A DNA stretch of 64,000 nucleotides from Alphaproteobacteria bacterium HGW-Alphaproteobacteria-18 (lineage in GTDB: Bacteria; Pseudomonadota; Alphaproteobacteria; Caulobacterales; Hyphomonadaceae), in contig PHEH01000014.1 in the NCBI GenBank assembly GCA_002841155.1, positions 124,001-188,000 on the forward strand, written 5' to 3'. This document shows positions 50,013-59,586 of this stretch, one piece after another (positions within the stretch are counted from its first letter, which is position 1; every line of letters starts with the position of its first letter). Below the pieces are notes generated by a model. The model saw only the letters and a list, made by a program, of their open reading frames with translations, ran no database searches and was not told where the DNA came from. The position numbers and the translations under genes were made by a program.

Positions 50013-51725
50013 ATGGCAACTAAGGCGCAGGCAGAGGCGGCCGGGCAACCCCAGGACGACCTTCTGGCCACCCCGCGCAGTGGCGCGTTTGGCTGGCAGA
50101 TATTTGTCGATGCAGCGGTGCCGCCGATATCGGCGATCCTGTGTTTTGCGGGCGGCGTTCTGCTGCTCCTGTCTGCCTCTCAGCCCAGCATTTCAGGCCG
50201 GATGGCAGAGCTGCTGACAGTGCTGCCGCTGCCGCTGGTCGAGATATCCCACTTCGTTGCGTCCCTTTTGGGCATGCTGCTCCTCTTCCTCGCGGCGGGT
50301 CTCTGGCGCCGGATTGATGCGGCCTGGGGCGCGGCCCTGCTGGTTCTGCTGGCGGGTGCAGCCGTCTCCATGCTGAAGGCATTGCATTGGGAAGAGGCGC
50401 TTGTCCTGCTGCTGGCTGCGGCGGCGCTCCTGCCATTCCGCAGGTCTTTCTACCGGCGGGGCCATATGTCGGGCGGGCTTCTGTCGACGCCCAGCCTCAT
50501 CGCCATCTTTGCTGTCACCGGGCTCGCGGTCTGGGGGCTGTTGGCGGCGTATGATCATGTTCCGTATCAGGATGACCTCTGGTGGACATTTCTGCGCGAT
50601 TCAGATGCCCCGCGTTCCATGCGGGCGCTGGCCGGAGCCGTCATGCTCGGCGCGCTCATTGCCGCCTGGCAACTCGCCGGTTTCCGGCAGGGCCGGAAAG
50701 CGCAGGATGAAGCTGGCGCAGATCTGGCCAGGGCAGAGGCCATCTTCGCCGCCGCGGGGGAGGGGCATCCCGATGCCAATCTGATGTTTTCCGGCGACAA
50801 GTCCTTCGTCTTCACGCCCTCGGGAAAATCCTGCGTCATGTATGGCCGGCGCGGCGGCCTCTGGATCGCGATGGGCAATCCTGTCGGCCCGCCCGAAGAC
50901 CAGGCCGAGGCGCTGACCGCCTTCCATGAAGCCGCAGACCACGCCGGCAAGTCGCCCGTCATCTATGCGGCCAGCGGTGATCTTCTCCCGGCGCTTGTCG
51001 AGCTTGGTTATACCATCCGCAAGATCGGCGAGACTGCCTGTATCGATCTGCCTGCCTTCAGCCTTGAAGGCCCGGCCCGCGCCCGTCTGCGCCAGGCCCG
51101 CAACCGGGCCCACCGGGATGGCTGGCGGGTCGAAATCCTCGCCCCCGGGGCCGATGTGCCCTGGCCCGCCCTGAAGCAGATTTCAGACGCCTGGCTGAAA
51201 AGCCATGCGGGTCGCGAGAAAGCTTTCTCCCTCGGGCGCTATGACCCGGCCTTTCTTGCTCGCTTTCCCATCGCGCTGGTTACGCAGGAAGCGACCGGCG
51301 CGCCTGTCGCCTTCGCCTCCCTCTGGCTGGCGCCCGGCGGTAAGGAACTGGCGGTCGATCTGATGCGCCATGGTCCCGGCGCGCCCAATGGCGTTATGGA
51401 CGTCCTCTTCATCGAGGTCGCCCTTTGGGCAAAGGGGCAGGGCTTTGAGGTCTTCGATCTGGGTATGGCCCCGCTCTCGGGCCTCCGGCCGGGCCGCTAT
51501 TCACCCGCCCTCACCAATGTCGGCCATATCGCCTATGACCGGGGGGAGAGCCTTTACGGCTTTCAGGGGCTGCGGGCATACAAGTCCAAATTCGCGCCGG
51601 ACTGGAAACCGCTCTTCATCGCCGCCCCGCCGAGGGTCTCTCTGCCGGTCGCGCTGATGGCTGTTGCCTTGCTGACATCTGGCGGAGTCTTGGGTCTGCT
51701 GGTGCCGAAACAGGCTGCAAACTGA
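50013..51725 (+). CDS. MprF-like phosphatidylglycerol lysyltransferase
   Basis: A 570-residue membrane protein with about six N-terminal helices (to residue 230) and a C-terminal DUF2156/LysX-type GNAT-like domain (about 240-540). The domain shows KSFVFTPSGKSCVMYGRRGGLWIAMGNP, ARLRQARNRAHRDGW, SLGRYDP and GFEVFDLGMAPLSGL motifs. MprF proteins add lysine or alanine from charged tRNA to phosphatidylglycerol and flip the lipid, giving resistance to cationic peptides. It is shorter than MprF (about 850), lacking most of the flippase helices, so it may be a synthase-only form. The stop is followed by the TGTCC array. Confidence 0.85.
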   Translation: MATKAQAEAAGQPQDDLLATPRSGAFGWQIFVDAAVPPISAILCFAGGVLLLLSASQPSISGRMAELLTVLPLPLVEISHFVASLLGMLLLFLAAGLWRRIDAAWGAALLVLLAGAAVSMLKALHWEEALVLLLAAAALLPFRRSFYRRGHMSGGLLSTPSLIAIFAVTGLAVWGLLAAYDHVPYQDDLWWTFLRDSDAPRSMRALAGAVMLGALIAAWQLAGFRQGRKAQDEAGADLARAEAIFAAAGEGHPDANLMFSGDKSFVFTPSGKSCVMYGRRGGLWIAMGNPVGPPEDQAEALTAFHEAADHAGKSPVIYAASGDLLPALVELGYTIRKIGETACIDLPAFSLEGPARARLRQARNRAHRDGWRVEILAPGADVPWPALKQISDAWLKSHAGREKAFSLGRYDPAFLARFPIALVTQEATGAPVAFASLWLAPGGKELAVDLMRHGPGAPNGVMDVLFIEVALWAKGQGFEVFDLGMAPLSGLRPGRYSPALTNVGHIAYDRGESLYGFQGLRAYKSKFAPDWKPLFIAAPPRVSLPVALMAVALLTSGGVLGLLVPKQAAN

Positions 51726-51780
51726 CCTGATCTGTCCTGATCTGTCCCAATTTGTCCCGGTTTGTCCGGCTTTGCCGCGC
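51721..51780. repeat. Second tandem array of 10-bp TGTCC repeats
   Basis: Six blocks of exactly 10 bases, four with TGTCC at the same phase (TCTGTCCTGA, TCTGTCCCAA, TTTGTCCCGG, TTTGTCCGGC). The first and last are degenerate. The end, TTTGTCCGGCTTTGCCGCGC, closely matches the end of the array at 27991 (TGTCCGGCTTTGGCGCGG). It fills the 56-base gap between the convergent MprF-like and NYN genes and overlaps the last codons of the former. Confidence 0.88.
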
Positions 51781-51781
51781 C

Positions 51782-52351
51782 CTAATCGTCCTCATCGAGG
51801 GGCGGCGCGTCGGCCGTATCGCGGCGGGGGCGGGCCACCAGATCGCCCAGATCCGTCAGCTCGATAAAGGTGTCGGCCTCCCGGCGCAGATCGTCTGAAA
51901 TCATCGGTGGGGTTGCATTCATGGTCGAGACGACCGACACGCGCACGCCCTTGGTCTTGACCGCTTCCACCAGCCTGCGGAAGTCGCCATTGCCGCTGAA
52001 AAGAACGATGTGATCGCAGTAGGCAGCCGCTTCGAGCATGTCGACCGCCAGCTCCACATCCATGTTCCCGCGCACGCGCTTACGCCCTTCGCGGTCCACG
52101 AATTCGCGCGCTGGTTTCTTCACGACGTTGAAACCGTTATAGGCCAGCCAGTCCACCAGCGGCCGGATCGGGCTGTATTCGTCGCTCTCCACCAGCGCGG
52201 TGTAATAGCTCGCCCGCACTAGCCGCCCACGCGACTGGAACTCCTTGAGAAGTTTACGGAAATCAATCTCCAGCCCGACCGCCCTGGCCGCCGAATAGAG
52301 ATTGGCGCCATCAATGAAGAGCGCCAGACGTTCATCCTTGTAAAAAGCCAT
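51782..52351 (-). CDS. NYN-domain (LabA/DUF88) ribonuclease-like protein
   Basis: A 189-residue PIN-like NYN-domain protein. The metal-binding acidic residues are in LALFIDGANLYSAAR, MDVELAVDMLEAA and VLFSGNGDFRRLV, a full LabA-type set. LabA/Limkain-type NYN proteins are considered ribonucleases. The C-terminus is acidic and disordered (ADAPPLDEDD). The start at 52351 is favoured by AGAGGA just upstream; an ATG at 52393 is possible. It is divergent from rpoZ. Confidence 0.88.
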   Translation of the reverse strand: MAFYKDERLALFIDGANLYSAARAVGLEIDFRKLLKEFQSRGRLVRASYYTALVESDEYSPIRPLVDWLAYNGFNVVKKPAREFVDREGRKRVRGNMDVELAVDMLEAAAYCDHIVLFSGNGDFRRLVEAVKTKGVRVSVVSTMNATPPMISDDLRREADTFIELTDLGDLVARPRRDTADAPPLDEDD

Positions 52352-52425
52352 TGGCTTTATCCTCTTCTTCAAATAGGGAAGGGCCAAATTCATGCCCAGA
52401 CGCGTTTACGTCCGGAATACCGAGC

Positions 52426-52444
52426 CCTTGCAGACTCTGCAAGG
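52426..52444. promoter_or_regulatory. Perfect 19-bp palindrome upstream of rpoZ
   Basis: CCTTGCAGA-C-TCTGCAAGG has 9-base perfect arms around one base. It ends 5 bases before the rpoZ -35 element, where an activator would bind, and lies 75 bases upstream of the NYN start. The bound factor is unknown. Confidence 0.6.
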
Positions 52445-52449
52445 ACGGG

Positions 52450-52478
52450 TTGCCGTGGCGTGTTGCAGCGCATATAAA
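52450..52478 (+). promoter_or_regulatory. Sigma-70 type promoter of the rpoZ operon
   Basis: TTGCCG (52450-52455) and TATAAA (52473-52478) are separated by 17 bases, a good vegetative promoter. Transcription would start near 52485, giving a leader of about 22 bases with AGGAG before the rpoZ ATG at 52507. Confidence 0.72.
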
Positions 52479-52506
52479 GGGCGGTTCTTCAGGAGAATAA
52501 CCCCAT

Positions 52507-52857
52507 ATGGCCCGCGTTACCGTAGAAGACTGCATCCAGAAGGTTCCCAACCGCTTCGAGCTCGTTCTGCTCGCGTCTCATCGTGCGCGCATGATCCGCG
52601 AAGGATCACCGCTGACGATTGATCGGGACAATGACAAGGACCCAGTCGTTTCCCTGCGTGAAATCGCCGAAACTTCGGTGGATCTGAAAGTCATCAAGGA
52701 AGCTCTCATCTCCAACCTTCAGGATATCCGTCCGGGCGAAGAGACCGAGCGCGAAGCCGACCGCATGGCGCTTCAGGCTGCTCCGGCGGCGACGGAAGAA
52801 GATGTCCTGCGCGCCTATCAGGCTGAACTCGAATCCGGGCGCGACGACCGGCTCTAG
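52507..52857 (+). CDS. rpoZ: RNA polymerase omega subunit
   Basis: A 116-residue omega subunit. The conserved N-terminal half reads [27 protein letters not shown], with the expected [11 protein letters not shown] segment. Omega assists assembly of the beta-prime subunit and forms part of a ppGpp-binding site in E. coli, which suits its place directly before rsh (8 bases). It heads a long operon through to recO under the promoter at 52450. Confidence 0.96.
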   Translation: MARVTVEDCIQKVPNRFELVLLASHRARMIREGSPLTIDRDNDKDPVVSLREIAETSVDLKVIKEALISNLQDIRPGEETEREADRMALQAAPAATEEDVLRAYQAELESGRDDRL

Positions 52858-52865
52858 GAGACTCA

Positions 52866-55133
52866 ATGGACGGCAGCGCCCTTTCCGGACCGGAAAAAGG
52901 GGCTGGCACAGGGGCTGGCACACCAGCCCCTGCCAGTGATCCTGCGTCTGGCCTGCCACCTGTCTTGTCGCGCGAAGAACTGATTTCCAAGGTCCGCGCC
53001 TATCACCCTCGGGTAAAGTCTGAGCTGCTCGGCCTCGCCTATGACTTCGCCAAGAAGCATCATGGCGAACAGTCCCGCGATTCCGGCGAGGCCTATTATT
53101 CCCACCCCGTTCAGGTCGCCAGCCTCCTGGCCGACATAAAGCTCGACGAAGTCACCATCGTCGCCGGCCTCCTGCATGATGTGGTCGAGGATACCGAGAT
53201 CGACATCGGCGACATCGAAGTGCGCTTTGGCCCGCAGGTCGCCGAACTCGTCGATGGGGTCACCAAGCTGGACAAGCTGGAATTCACCTCCAAGGAAACC
53301 GCCCAGGCCGAGAACTTCCAGAAGTTCATCCTGGCGATGACTGGCGACCTCCGCGTGCTGCTGGTCAAGCTCGCTGACCGAATGCACAATATGGAGACGC
53401 TGCACTTCCGCAAGAAGCCGGAGAGCCGGCAGCGGACGGCGCGCGAAACAATGGACATCTACGCGCCGCTGGCGCGCCGGATCGGCCTTTATGACCTCGC
53501 CGCCCGTATGGACGACCTTGCCTTCAAGGAGCTGAACCCTGAAGCGCGGCGCGCCATCATCTTCCGCCTGGAAGAACTTGAGCGCGAAAACAAGGACGAC
53601 CTCGGACGCATTCGCGCAGACCTGACGCGGATATTGAACGAAGCGGGCGTGCGCTGCCGGATCAAGGGTCGCCGCAAACAGCCCTATTCGCTCTGGCGCA
53701 AGCTGGAGCGCAAATCGATTTCCTTCCGCGATGTGGCAGACATCTTCGCCTTCCGCGTCATCGTGCCGGACGTGCCCGACTGCTACCGGGTGCTCGGCGT
53801 TCTGCACACGCACTGGGCCTGCATTCCCGAACGCTTCCGGGATTTTATATCCGTGCCCAAACCAAACGGATATGCCAGCCTGCACACCACGGTCCGCGCC
53901 TCGGGAAATCGCCGGGTGGAGTTACAGGTCCGTACAGAAACAATGGACATGACCGCAGAGTACGGCGTTGCCGCGCACTGGGGCTACAAGAACCGTGCTT
54001 ACGGCTTTGACGTGGACTCCGCCCGCGCCGCCGGCCTTGACCCGGAAGCCAACCTCAAGGCCTTCGCCGAGCTGCTGCGGGACGGCGCCGAGCCCGGCGA
54101 GTTCCTCGAGCACGCCAAGCTGGAGATGTACCGCGAGCACGTCTTCACCTTCACGCCGAAGGGCAAGCTGATCATCCTGCCGGCCGGCGCCATGCCGCTC
54201 GACTTTGCCTATGCCGTCCACTCGGCCGTAGGGGATACGACGATTGGTGCGCGGATCAATGGCGAGGAGAAATCCCTCCGCCGCCCACTGAAGAATGGCG
54301 ATGTAGTCGATATCATCCGGGGCAAGACGGCAGAGCCGATCCGTGGCTGGGAAATGCTCACCCATACCGGGCGCGCCAAATCTGCGCTTCGCCGCTTGGA
54401 GCGCGAACGCGAGATCGTTGAATTCCGCCGCCTCGGTGAAGGCCTGATCAACCAGGCGCTGCGCCGGGCCGGCGCTGATCCGGTTGATGTCATGCTCATG
54501 GATGTGGCCAAGAAATTCGGCTTCAAGAGCGTCGATGAGATGCGCGAAGCCGTCGGCCGCGGCCGGTTCAAGACCTCCATGGTCATCCAGACCGTCTTCC
54601 CCGGCTACCAGCCTGAGCGCACCGATGACGCCGCCAAGACGCCGATCGACAGCGATCACGTTCCCCTCTTCGTCGAGGGCCGCACGCTGACGCCCGGCGT
54701 CACCCTGCATCTGGCCACCTGCTGCCACCCGCTGCCCGGCGATCGGATCATCGGCGTCCAGGTGCCCGATAAAGGCCTGATGGTTCACATCTCCAGCTGC
54801 CCACGCCTTGCCGAATATGATGACCGGCCAGAGCTGTGGCACGATCTGAAATGGACCGAATTGGCGCGCACCGATGCCGTCGCGGTCGGGCGGGTGCGGG
54901 TCAATGCGTCCAACCAGCGGGGCGTGCTCGCCAAGCTCTGCGCGGCGGTGGCTGAATCCAACGGCAACATCATCGGGATTTCCACAGCCTCGCGGCATCC
55001 TGATTTCATTGAGCTGATGATGGATATTGAGGTTGAAGACCTGAAGCGTATGACGCAAATCCTTGCGGCACTGCGGTCCTTGGCCGTGGTAGACCGCGCC
55101 GTACGCGACCAGGAGGGACAATATGACCAGTGA
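52866..55133 (+). CDS. rsh: Bifunctional (p)ppGpp synthetase/hydrolase
   Basis: A 755-residue RelA/SpoT homologue that makes and degrades the alarmone (p)ppGpp. In order: a low-complexity N-terminal tail (Gly/Ala/Pro), an HD hydrolase ([10 protein letters not shown] and DRMHNMETL), a synthetase ([29 protein letters not shown]), TGS ([20 protein letters not shown]) and a C-terminal ACT domain. The intact HD residues indicate hydrolase activity. Alphaproteobacteria usually have a single long Rsh. It sits 8 bases after rpoZ and overlaps pyrE by 11 bases. Confidence 0.96.
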   Translation: MDGSALSGPEKGAGTGAGTPAPASDPASGLPPVLSREELISKVRAYHPRVKSELLGLAYDFAKKHHGEQSRDSGEAYYSHPVQVASLLADIKLDEVTIVAGLLHDVVEDTEIDIGDIEVRFGPQVAELVDGVTKLDKLEFTSKETAQAENFQKFILAMTGDLRVLLVKLADRMHNMETLHFRKKPESRQRTARETMDIYAPLARRIGLYDLAARMDDLAFKELNPEARRAIIFRLEELERENKDDLGRIRADLTRILNEAGVRCRIKGRRKQPYSLWRKLERKSISFRDVADIFAFRVIVPDVPDCYRVLGVLHTHWACIPERFRDFISVPKPNGYASLHTTVRASGNRRVELQVRTETMDMTAEYGVAAHWGYKNRAYGFDVDSARAAGLDPEANLKAFAELLRDGAEPGEFLEHAKLEMYREHVFTFTPKGKLIILPAGAMPLDFAYAVHSAVGDTTIGARINGEEKSLRRPLKNGDVVDIIRGKTAEPIRGWEMLTHTGRAKSALRRLEREREIVEFRRLGEGLINQALRRAGADPVDVMLMDVAKKFGFKSVDEMREAVGRGRFKTSMVIQTVFPGYQPERTDDAAKTPIDSDHVPLFVEGRTLTPGVTLHLATCCHPLPGDRIIGVQVPDKGLMVHISSCPRLAEYDDRPELWHDLKWTELARTDAVAVGRVRVNASNQRGVLAKLCAAVAESNGNIIGISTASRHPDFIELMMDIEVEDLKRMTQILAALRSLAVVDRAVRDQEGQYDQ

Positions 55134-55704
55134 AGACGTGCTCGCCCTATTCAAGCAGGCGGGCGCATTGCTGGAGGGGCATTTCATCCTCTCCTCCGGG
55201 CGGCGCAGCTCTGTATTCCTGCAGAAGGCGCTCGTCTTCTCGCGGCCAGACCTGTCGGAGAAACTCTGCAAGGCGCTCGCCGCCAAACTCACCGCAGATT
55301 TCGGCAAGATTGATGTGGTCGCTGGCCCTGCCGTGGGCGGCATCATTCCGGGCTATGAGCTTGCCCGCCATCTGGGCGCCCGCGCCATCTTTGCCGAGCG
55401 CGTCGATGGCCAGCTCCAGTTCCGCCGCGGCTTTTCCATTGCGGCAGGCGAGCGCGTGCTGATCGCCGAAGACATTGTCACGACAGGCCTTTCCTTCCGC
55501 GAGACGGTTGAGGCGCTGGCAAAACTCCCCGGCGAAGTGGTCGGCGGGGCCTGCATCATTGACCGTTCGGGCGGGCGCGCCGATGTCGGCTGCAAGCTGA
55601 TCTCGCTCGCTCAGGTGAACTTCCCGGACTATGCGCCCGATGATCTGCCTCCGGAGCTTCAGGCGATCGACGCCATCAAGCCCGGCTCGCGGGGCCTTGC
55701 CTGA
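55123..55704 (+). CDS. pyrE: Orotate phosphoribosyltransferase
   Basis: A 193-residue PRTase that converts orotate and PRPP to OMP. The PRPP loop is [15 protein letters not shown], and the [13 protein letters not shown]-terminal segment and [15 protein letters not shown] are typical. It begins 11 bases before the rsh stop and its own stop overlaps pdxJ by one base. Its pathway partner pyrC is at 33314. Confidence 0.95.
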   Translation: MTSEDVLALFKQAGALLEGHFILSSGRRSSVFLQKALVFSRPDLSEKLCKALAAKLTADFGKIDVVAGPAVGGIIPGYELARHLGARAIFAERVDGQLQFRRGFSIAAGERVLIAEDIVTTGLSFRETVEALAKLPGEVVGGACIIDRSGGRADVGCKLISLAQVNFPDYAPDDLPPELQAIDAIKPGSRGLA

Positions 55705-56447
55705 TGAGCGGCCGTCTCCGCCTCGGGGTCAATATCGATCATGTGGCAACCATCCGCAATGCGCGCGGCGGGGCCCATCCTGATCCGATGCGCGCGGCGG
55801 AAATCGCCGCCGCCGCCGGCGCCGATGGCATCACCATCCATTTGCGTGAAGACCGCCGCCATATCCGCGACGGAGACCTTGAAGCCGTCCGCGCAGCAAC
55901 GCATCTGCCGATCAATCTGGAGATGGCCGCCACTGACGAGATGACCGGCATTGCCGTCCGGTTCCGTCCGCAGGCGGCCTGTATCGTGCCCGAGCGGCGC
56001 GAGGAACGCACCACCGAAGGCGGCCTCAATGTCGCCGGCCTGCATAACCAGATCGCCCCGATTGTCAGCCGTCTGAAGGATGTGGGCGCGCGCGTCTCGC
56101 TGTTCATCGAGCCCGACCCGGTTCAGATCGCCGTGGCTGAAGTGCTCAGGGCGCCCGTGGTGGAGTTGCACACGGGCCGCTATGCAGAGCTCTGGATCGA
56201 GGGTGGGGCAGAGGCCGCTGCGCCGGAACTGGAGCGGCTGAAAATCGCCGCTGCTGATGCGCGCCGCCGCGGCATCGAGCCCCATGCCGGCCACGGCCTG
56301 ACCTTTGAAAATGTCGGCCCCGTTGCCGCTATCACGGAGCTTGCCGAGCTCAATATAGGCCACTTTCTGGTCGGGGAGGCGATCTTTATCGGCCTCGACG
56401 CCGCCATCCGCGAGATGCGCCGCCGCATGGATGAGGCTCGGCGATGA
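55704..56447 (+). CDS. pdxJ: Pyridoxine 5-phosphate synthase
   Basis: A 247-residue PdxJ TIM barrel that condenses 3-amino-2-oxopropyl phosphate with 1-deoxyxylulose 5-phosphate to pyridoxine phosphate. Typical segments: [19 protein letters not shown] at the start, [24 protein letters not shown] and the C-terminal [12 protein letters not shown]. It is coupled on both sides by short overlaps (TGATG with pyrE and ATGA with acpS). Together with acpS this is the usual pdxJ-acpS pair. Confidence 0.96.
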   Translation: MSGRLRLGVNIDHVATIRNARGGAHPDPMRAAEIAAAAGADGITIHLREDRRHIRDGDLEAVRAATHLPINLEMAATDEMTGIAVRFRPQAACIVPERREERTTEGGLNVAGLHNQIAPIVSRLKDVGARVSLFIEPDPVQIAVAEVLRAPVVELHTGRYAELWIEGGAEAAAPELERLKIAAADARRRGIEPHAGHGLTFENVGPVAAITELAELNIGHFLVGEAIFIGLDAAIREMRRRMDEARR

Positions 56448-56857
56448 TCATCGGCATCGGCAACGACCTCTGCAATATCGACCGCATCCAGCGCTCGCTC
56501 GACCGCTTCGGAGATCGGTTCGAGCAGCGGGTATTTACGCCCCACGAGATCGCGAAGGCCAGAGGCCGCCGCCGCGTCGCCGAAACCTATGCCAAACGCT
56601 TTGCCGCCAAGGAAGCGATGGCCAAGGCGCTGGGCACCGGCGTGCCGCGCGCCGGCGTCCACTGGCAGCATCTGGGCGTCATCAATCTGCCCTCTGGCAA
56701 GCCCGGTTTTGAACTCACCGGCGGCGCCGCCACGCGCCTGGCAAAGCTCACCCCGCCGGGCCACCGCGCCGTCGTGCATCTGACGCTCACGGACGATCAC
56801 CCCTGGGCCGAGGCGCAGGTCATCATCGAAGCCGTCCCTGTGGGGGACGCGCCATGA
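56444..56857 (+). CDS. acpS: Holo-acyl-carrier-protein synthase
   Basis: A 137-residue phosphopantetheinyl transferase that activates acyl carrier protein. The metal-binding motif [12 protein letters not shown] and the second motif [16 protein letters not shown] are present. Start overlaps the pdxJ stop and stop overlaps the rnc start by 4 bases each. In several alphaproteobacteria lepB (signal peptidase I) lies between acpS and rnc; here rnc follows directly. Confidence 0.95.
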   Translation: MIIGIGNDLCNIDRIQRSLDRFGDRFEQRVFTPHEIAKARGRRRVAETYAKRFAAKEAMAKALGTGVPRAGVHWQHLGVINLPSGKPGFELTGGAATRLAKLTPPGHRAVVHLTLTDDHPWAEAQVIIEAVPVGDAP

Positions 56858-57612
56858 AACCCGCCCGTCCCAAGCGCACGCGCCTGCGCGCAGCCGTCAA
56901 GGCGGTCAGGCCCTCCCTGCCGCCCGAAGCGCTGAAAGAAGCCCAGGACCTCATTGGATTCAAATTCAAGGACGCGACCAGCCTTGAGCGCGCGCTGACC
57001 CATCCGAGCGCCATCCCGCCCTCGGGCGATACCGTGAAACTGTCCAACCAGCGCCTTGAATTTCTCGGCGACCGGGTGCTGAACTTGCTGATCGCCGAAC
57101 GTCTGATCGAGCGGCGCCAGTCTGACAGCGAGGGCGATCTCGCCCCGCGCCTCAACCGGCTCGTCAAGAAAGGCGCCTGCGCCGAAGCGATGCGCCATCT
57201 CGGCTTGCAGCCCTTCATCCTCCTCTCCGACAGCGAGATCGCCGCCGGCGGGCGCGAGCGCGAGTCAACGCTGGGCGACACCTGCGAAGCGATCATCGCG
57301 GCGATCTATCTGGAAGGCGGGCTCAGCGCGGCGCGCAAATTCGTCGAGCGCGCCTGGGCGCCGCAATTTGAAAATGTGCCGGCCGAAACCAGAGACCCCA
57401 AGACGCTGCTTCAGGAGTGGGCGCAGGGGCAGGGACATCCGCTCCCGGATTATGTCGTCACCGGCCGCTCTGGCCCCGATCACGCCCCCCAATATGAGGT
57501 GGAAGTCCGTCTTGCCCATGGCAAGGCCGCTGCCGCTACCGGACCTTCAAAACGCGAGGCGGAGCGTCATGCGGCCGCCCTGATGCTCAGAACACTGACA
57601 GGAACAGAATGA
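56854..57612 (+). CDS. rnc: Ribonuclease III
   Basis: A 252-residue double-strand RNase that processes rRNA precursors and other RNAs. The signature [11 protein letters not shown] (where E. coli has NERLEFLGD) is near residue 67, and the metal-binding [15 protein letters not shown] helix follows. The C-terminal dsRNA-binding domain (about 180-250) ends in [17 protein letters not shown] basic N-terminal extension of about 20 residues precedes the catalytic domain. It overlaps acpS and era by 4 bases each. Confidence 0.95.
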   Translation: MKPARPKRTRLRAAVKAVRPSLPPEALKEAQDLIGFKFKDATSLERALTHPSAIPPSGDTVKLSNQRLEFLGDRVLNLLIAERLIERRQSDSEGDLAPRLNRLVKKGACAEAMRHLGLQPFILLSDSEIAAGGRERESTLGDTCEAIIAAIYLEGGLSAARKFVERAWAPQFENVPAETRDPKTLLQEWAQGQGHPLPDYVVTGRSGPDHAPQYEVEVRLAHGKAAAATGPSKREAERHAAALMLRTLTGTE

Positions 57613-58556
57613 CCGAAACAGAAATCCGCCGGGCAGGTTTTTGCGCCGTTATCGGCGCGCCCAATGCCGGCAAGTCCACGCTGACCAACCGCCTCGTCGG
57701 GGCCAAGGTCGCCATCGTCACCCACAAGGTGCAGACGACCCGCTTCCCCGTGCGCGGTGTGGCGCAGGTGGGCGATACGCAGATCGTCATCGTCGATACG
57801 CCCGGCATCTTCGCCGCCAAGCGCCGGCTGGACCGTGCCATGGTGAAGGCCGCCTGGGGCGGGGCCGATGAAGCCGATTGCGTCGTCCATCTGGTAGACG
57901 CCTCCGCCTGGGTCGCTGAACTCGCCGGCCGGCCGAGCGGCGCGCAGCGCCATTCCCTCGAGGATGACCGCCGCGTGATCGAGCAGCTGAAGGAAGCGGG
58001 CAAGCGCGTCTTCCTCGCCCTCAACAAGATTGATCTCTTCCCGCACGATCAGGTGCTGCCCGTCATCGCCGCGCTCAGCGAGGCAGGCGTCTATGACGAG
58101 ACCTTCCTGATCTCGGCGGAAAACGGGGAGGGCGTCGACAAGCTCGAAGCGGCCATCGCCGCGCGCATGCCCGAGGGCCCGGCACTCTATCCGCCTGATC
58201 AGATCGCAGACCTGCCGATGCGCCTGCTGGCGGCGGAGGTGACACGCGAGAAACTGATGCTGCGCCTGCATCAGGAGCTGCCCTACCAGCTGATGGTCGA
58301 TACCGAATCCTGGGAAGAACGCGCCGATGGCTCTGTCCGTATACAGCAGGTCATCATTGTGGGCCGCGATGGCCACAAGGCGATGGTCCTCGGCAAGGGC
58401 GGCAGCCTGATCAAGGAAATCGGCCGTCAGGCCCGCCTTGATCTGACACAGATGCTGGACCGCCCGGTGCATCTTTTCCTCTTCGTCAAGGTCGATGAGC
58501 GCTGGCAGGAAAAGCGCGAGCGCTATCAGGGGATCGGCCTGGAGTTTGATGTCTGA
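57609..58556 (+). CDS. era: GTPase Era
   Basis: A 315-residue GTPase needed for 16S rRNA maturation. G1 is GAPNAGKST (16-24), G3 is VDTPG, G4 is LNKIDL, and the C-terminal KH domain shows GKGGSLIKEIGRQAR. It follows rnc with a 4-base overlap, the normal pairing, and precedes the broken recO by 6 bases. Confidence 0.96.
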   Translation: MTETEIRRAGFCAVIGAPNAGKSTLTNRLVGAKVAIVTHKVQTTRFPVRGVAQVGDTQIVIVDTPGIFAAKRRLDRAMVKAAWGGADEADCVVHLVDASAWVAELAGRPSGAQRHSLEDDRRVIEQLKEAGKRVFLALNKIDLFPHDQVLPVIAALSEAGVYDETFLISAENGEGVDKLEAAIAARMPEGPALYPPDQIADLPMRLLAAEVTREKLMLRLHQELPYQLMVDTESWEERADGSVRIQQVIIVGRDGHKAMVLGKGGSLIKEIGRQARLDLTQMLDRPVHLFLFVKVDERWQEKRERYQGIGLEFDV

Positions 58557-58562
58557 GGGTGC

Positions 58563-59247
58563 ATGAACTGGTCCGATGACGGAATAGTGCTGGGAGGGCG
58601 CCGCTTCGGGGAAGGCGGTCTCATCCTTGATGTGCTCACCCGTGAAAAGGGCCGCCGCTCCGGCCTCGTCTATGGCGGGGCCGAGTTGGACCGGCCGCCT
58701 CGACGACCAGCTCGGCCGTTTCGACGTGGCCGAAGCCCGCCAGGACCGCGCCTCCCGCCTGCTCGATGACGCCGCCGCCCTCGCCGCGCTCTCGGCCATC
58801 ACATCCCTGGTGCGTGGGGGCCTCAATGAGGGCGACGCTGCCGGCTCCAGCCTCTATGAGGCCACCACCCTGCTGCTTGATCAGCTCACCCAGCCCGATG
58901 TCTGGCCCGCGCTCTATGTGCGCTGGGAGATGGGCCTCCTCTCCGCGCTCGGCTTCGGGCTCGACCTGCAGGAATGCGCCGTCAGCGGCGCCAATGACGG
59001 CCTCACCCACGTTTCCCCGCGCACAGGCCGCGCCGTCCGGGGCTCAGAGGCCGAGCCCTATGTCGACCGCCTGTTCGCGCTGCCCGCTTTCCTGATTGAT
59101 CCGAAAGCGGACGTTTTCCCTGGCGACATCGCCGCCGGCCTGCGCCTCACGGGCCATTTCATCGAAAGCCGCCTCTTCGCCTCTGTCCATCGTGGCCTCC
59201 CGCCCGAGCGCGAGCGGTTGCTGAGGCGCATCAGCGCGCTCGGCTGA
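58563..59247 (+). pseudogene. recO: recO with internal deletion and frameshift
   Basis: The gene starts normally with [19 protein letters not shown] (RecO OB-fold) and reads in frame 1 to LVYGG at about 58679, after which the frame becomes meaningless and stops at 58769. From TGG at 58687 a second frame continues as [17 protein letters not shown] to the normal RecO C-terminus at 59247 with the HVSPRTGRAVRG and LFALPAFLID motifs. Between GG and the W of W-T-G-R-L, homologues usually have about 18 residues; here only 7 bases remain, so about 47 bases are lost. RecO loads RecA with RecF and RecR. A sequencing error is possible. Confidence 0.85.
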
Positions 59248-59333
59248 AGCAGGCCGTTCAGAAAGTATTCAGGCTTGGCTCTGATATGTCCGGCCGGGGA
59301 GTTGAGTTACATCAACACAAGAAGGCTGATGAC

Positions 59334-59522
59334 ATGAAATCCGTACTGACCCTCGCCAGCGCCGCGCTGGCACTGGCCCTCACAGGCTGCATCTCTGTGT
59401 CCGACACTTCGGCGGCCTCCACCAAGGTTCAGGAGAATACCGACATTGCCATCCGCGTTTGCGGCGGGGCGGACAATGTGGCCGAGGTCAACCGCGAAGG
59501 CTATCGCTGCAAAGCGAGCTGA
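59334..59522 (+). CDS. Small lipoprotein, 62 aa
   Basis: A 62-residue protein with a lipoprotein signal peptide and lipobox LTGC at about 16-19. The mature part has two further cysteines (RVCGG and YRCKAS), 15 residues apart, and no recognisable domain. The start at 59334 is chosen because the signal peptide begins there. It stands between recO and the convergent extensin-like gene. Confidence 0.68.
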   Translation: MKSVLTLASAALALALTGCISVSDTSAASTKVQENTDIAIRVCGGADNVAEVNREGYRCKAS

Positions 59523-59586
59523 TCTGGCGATCCATGGGACTTGAAGGAGGGCTGGGAGGCCATGCTTCCCGGCCTTTCCGGCCGGC

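Noticed and set aside
58563-58769. A separate 68-residue gene at the start of recO.
   Set aside because: Its first 39 residues are the RecO N-terminus and the rest is out-of-frame sequence of the same gene.
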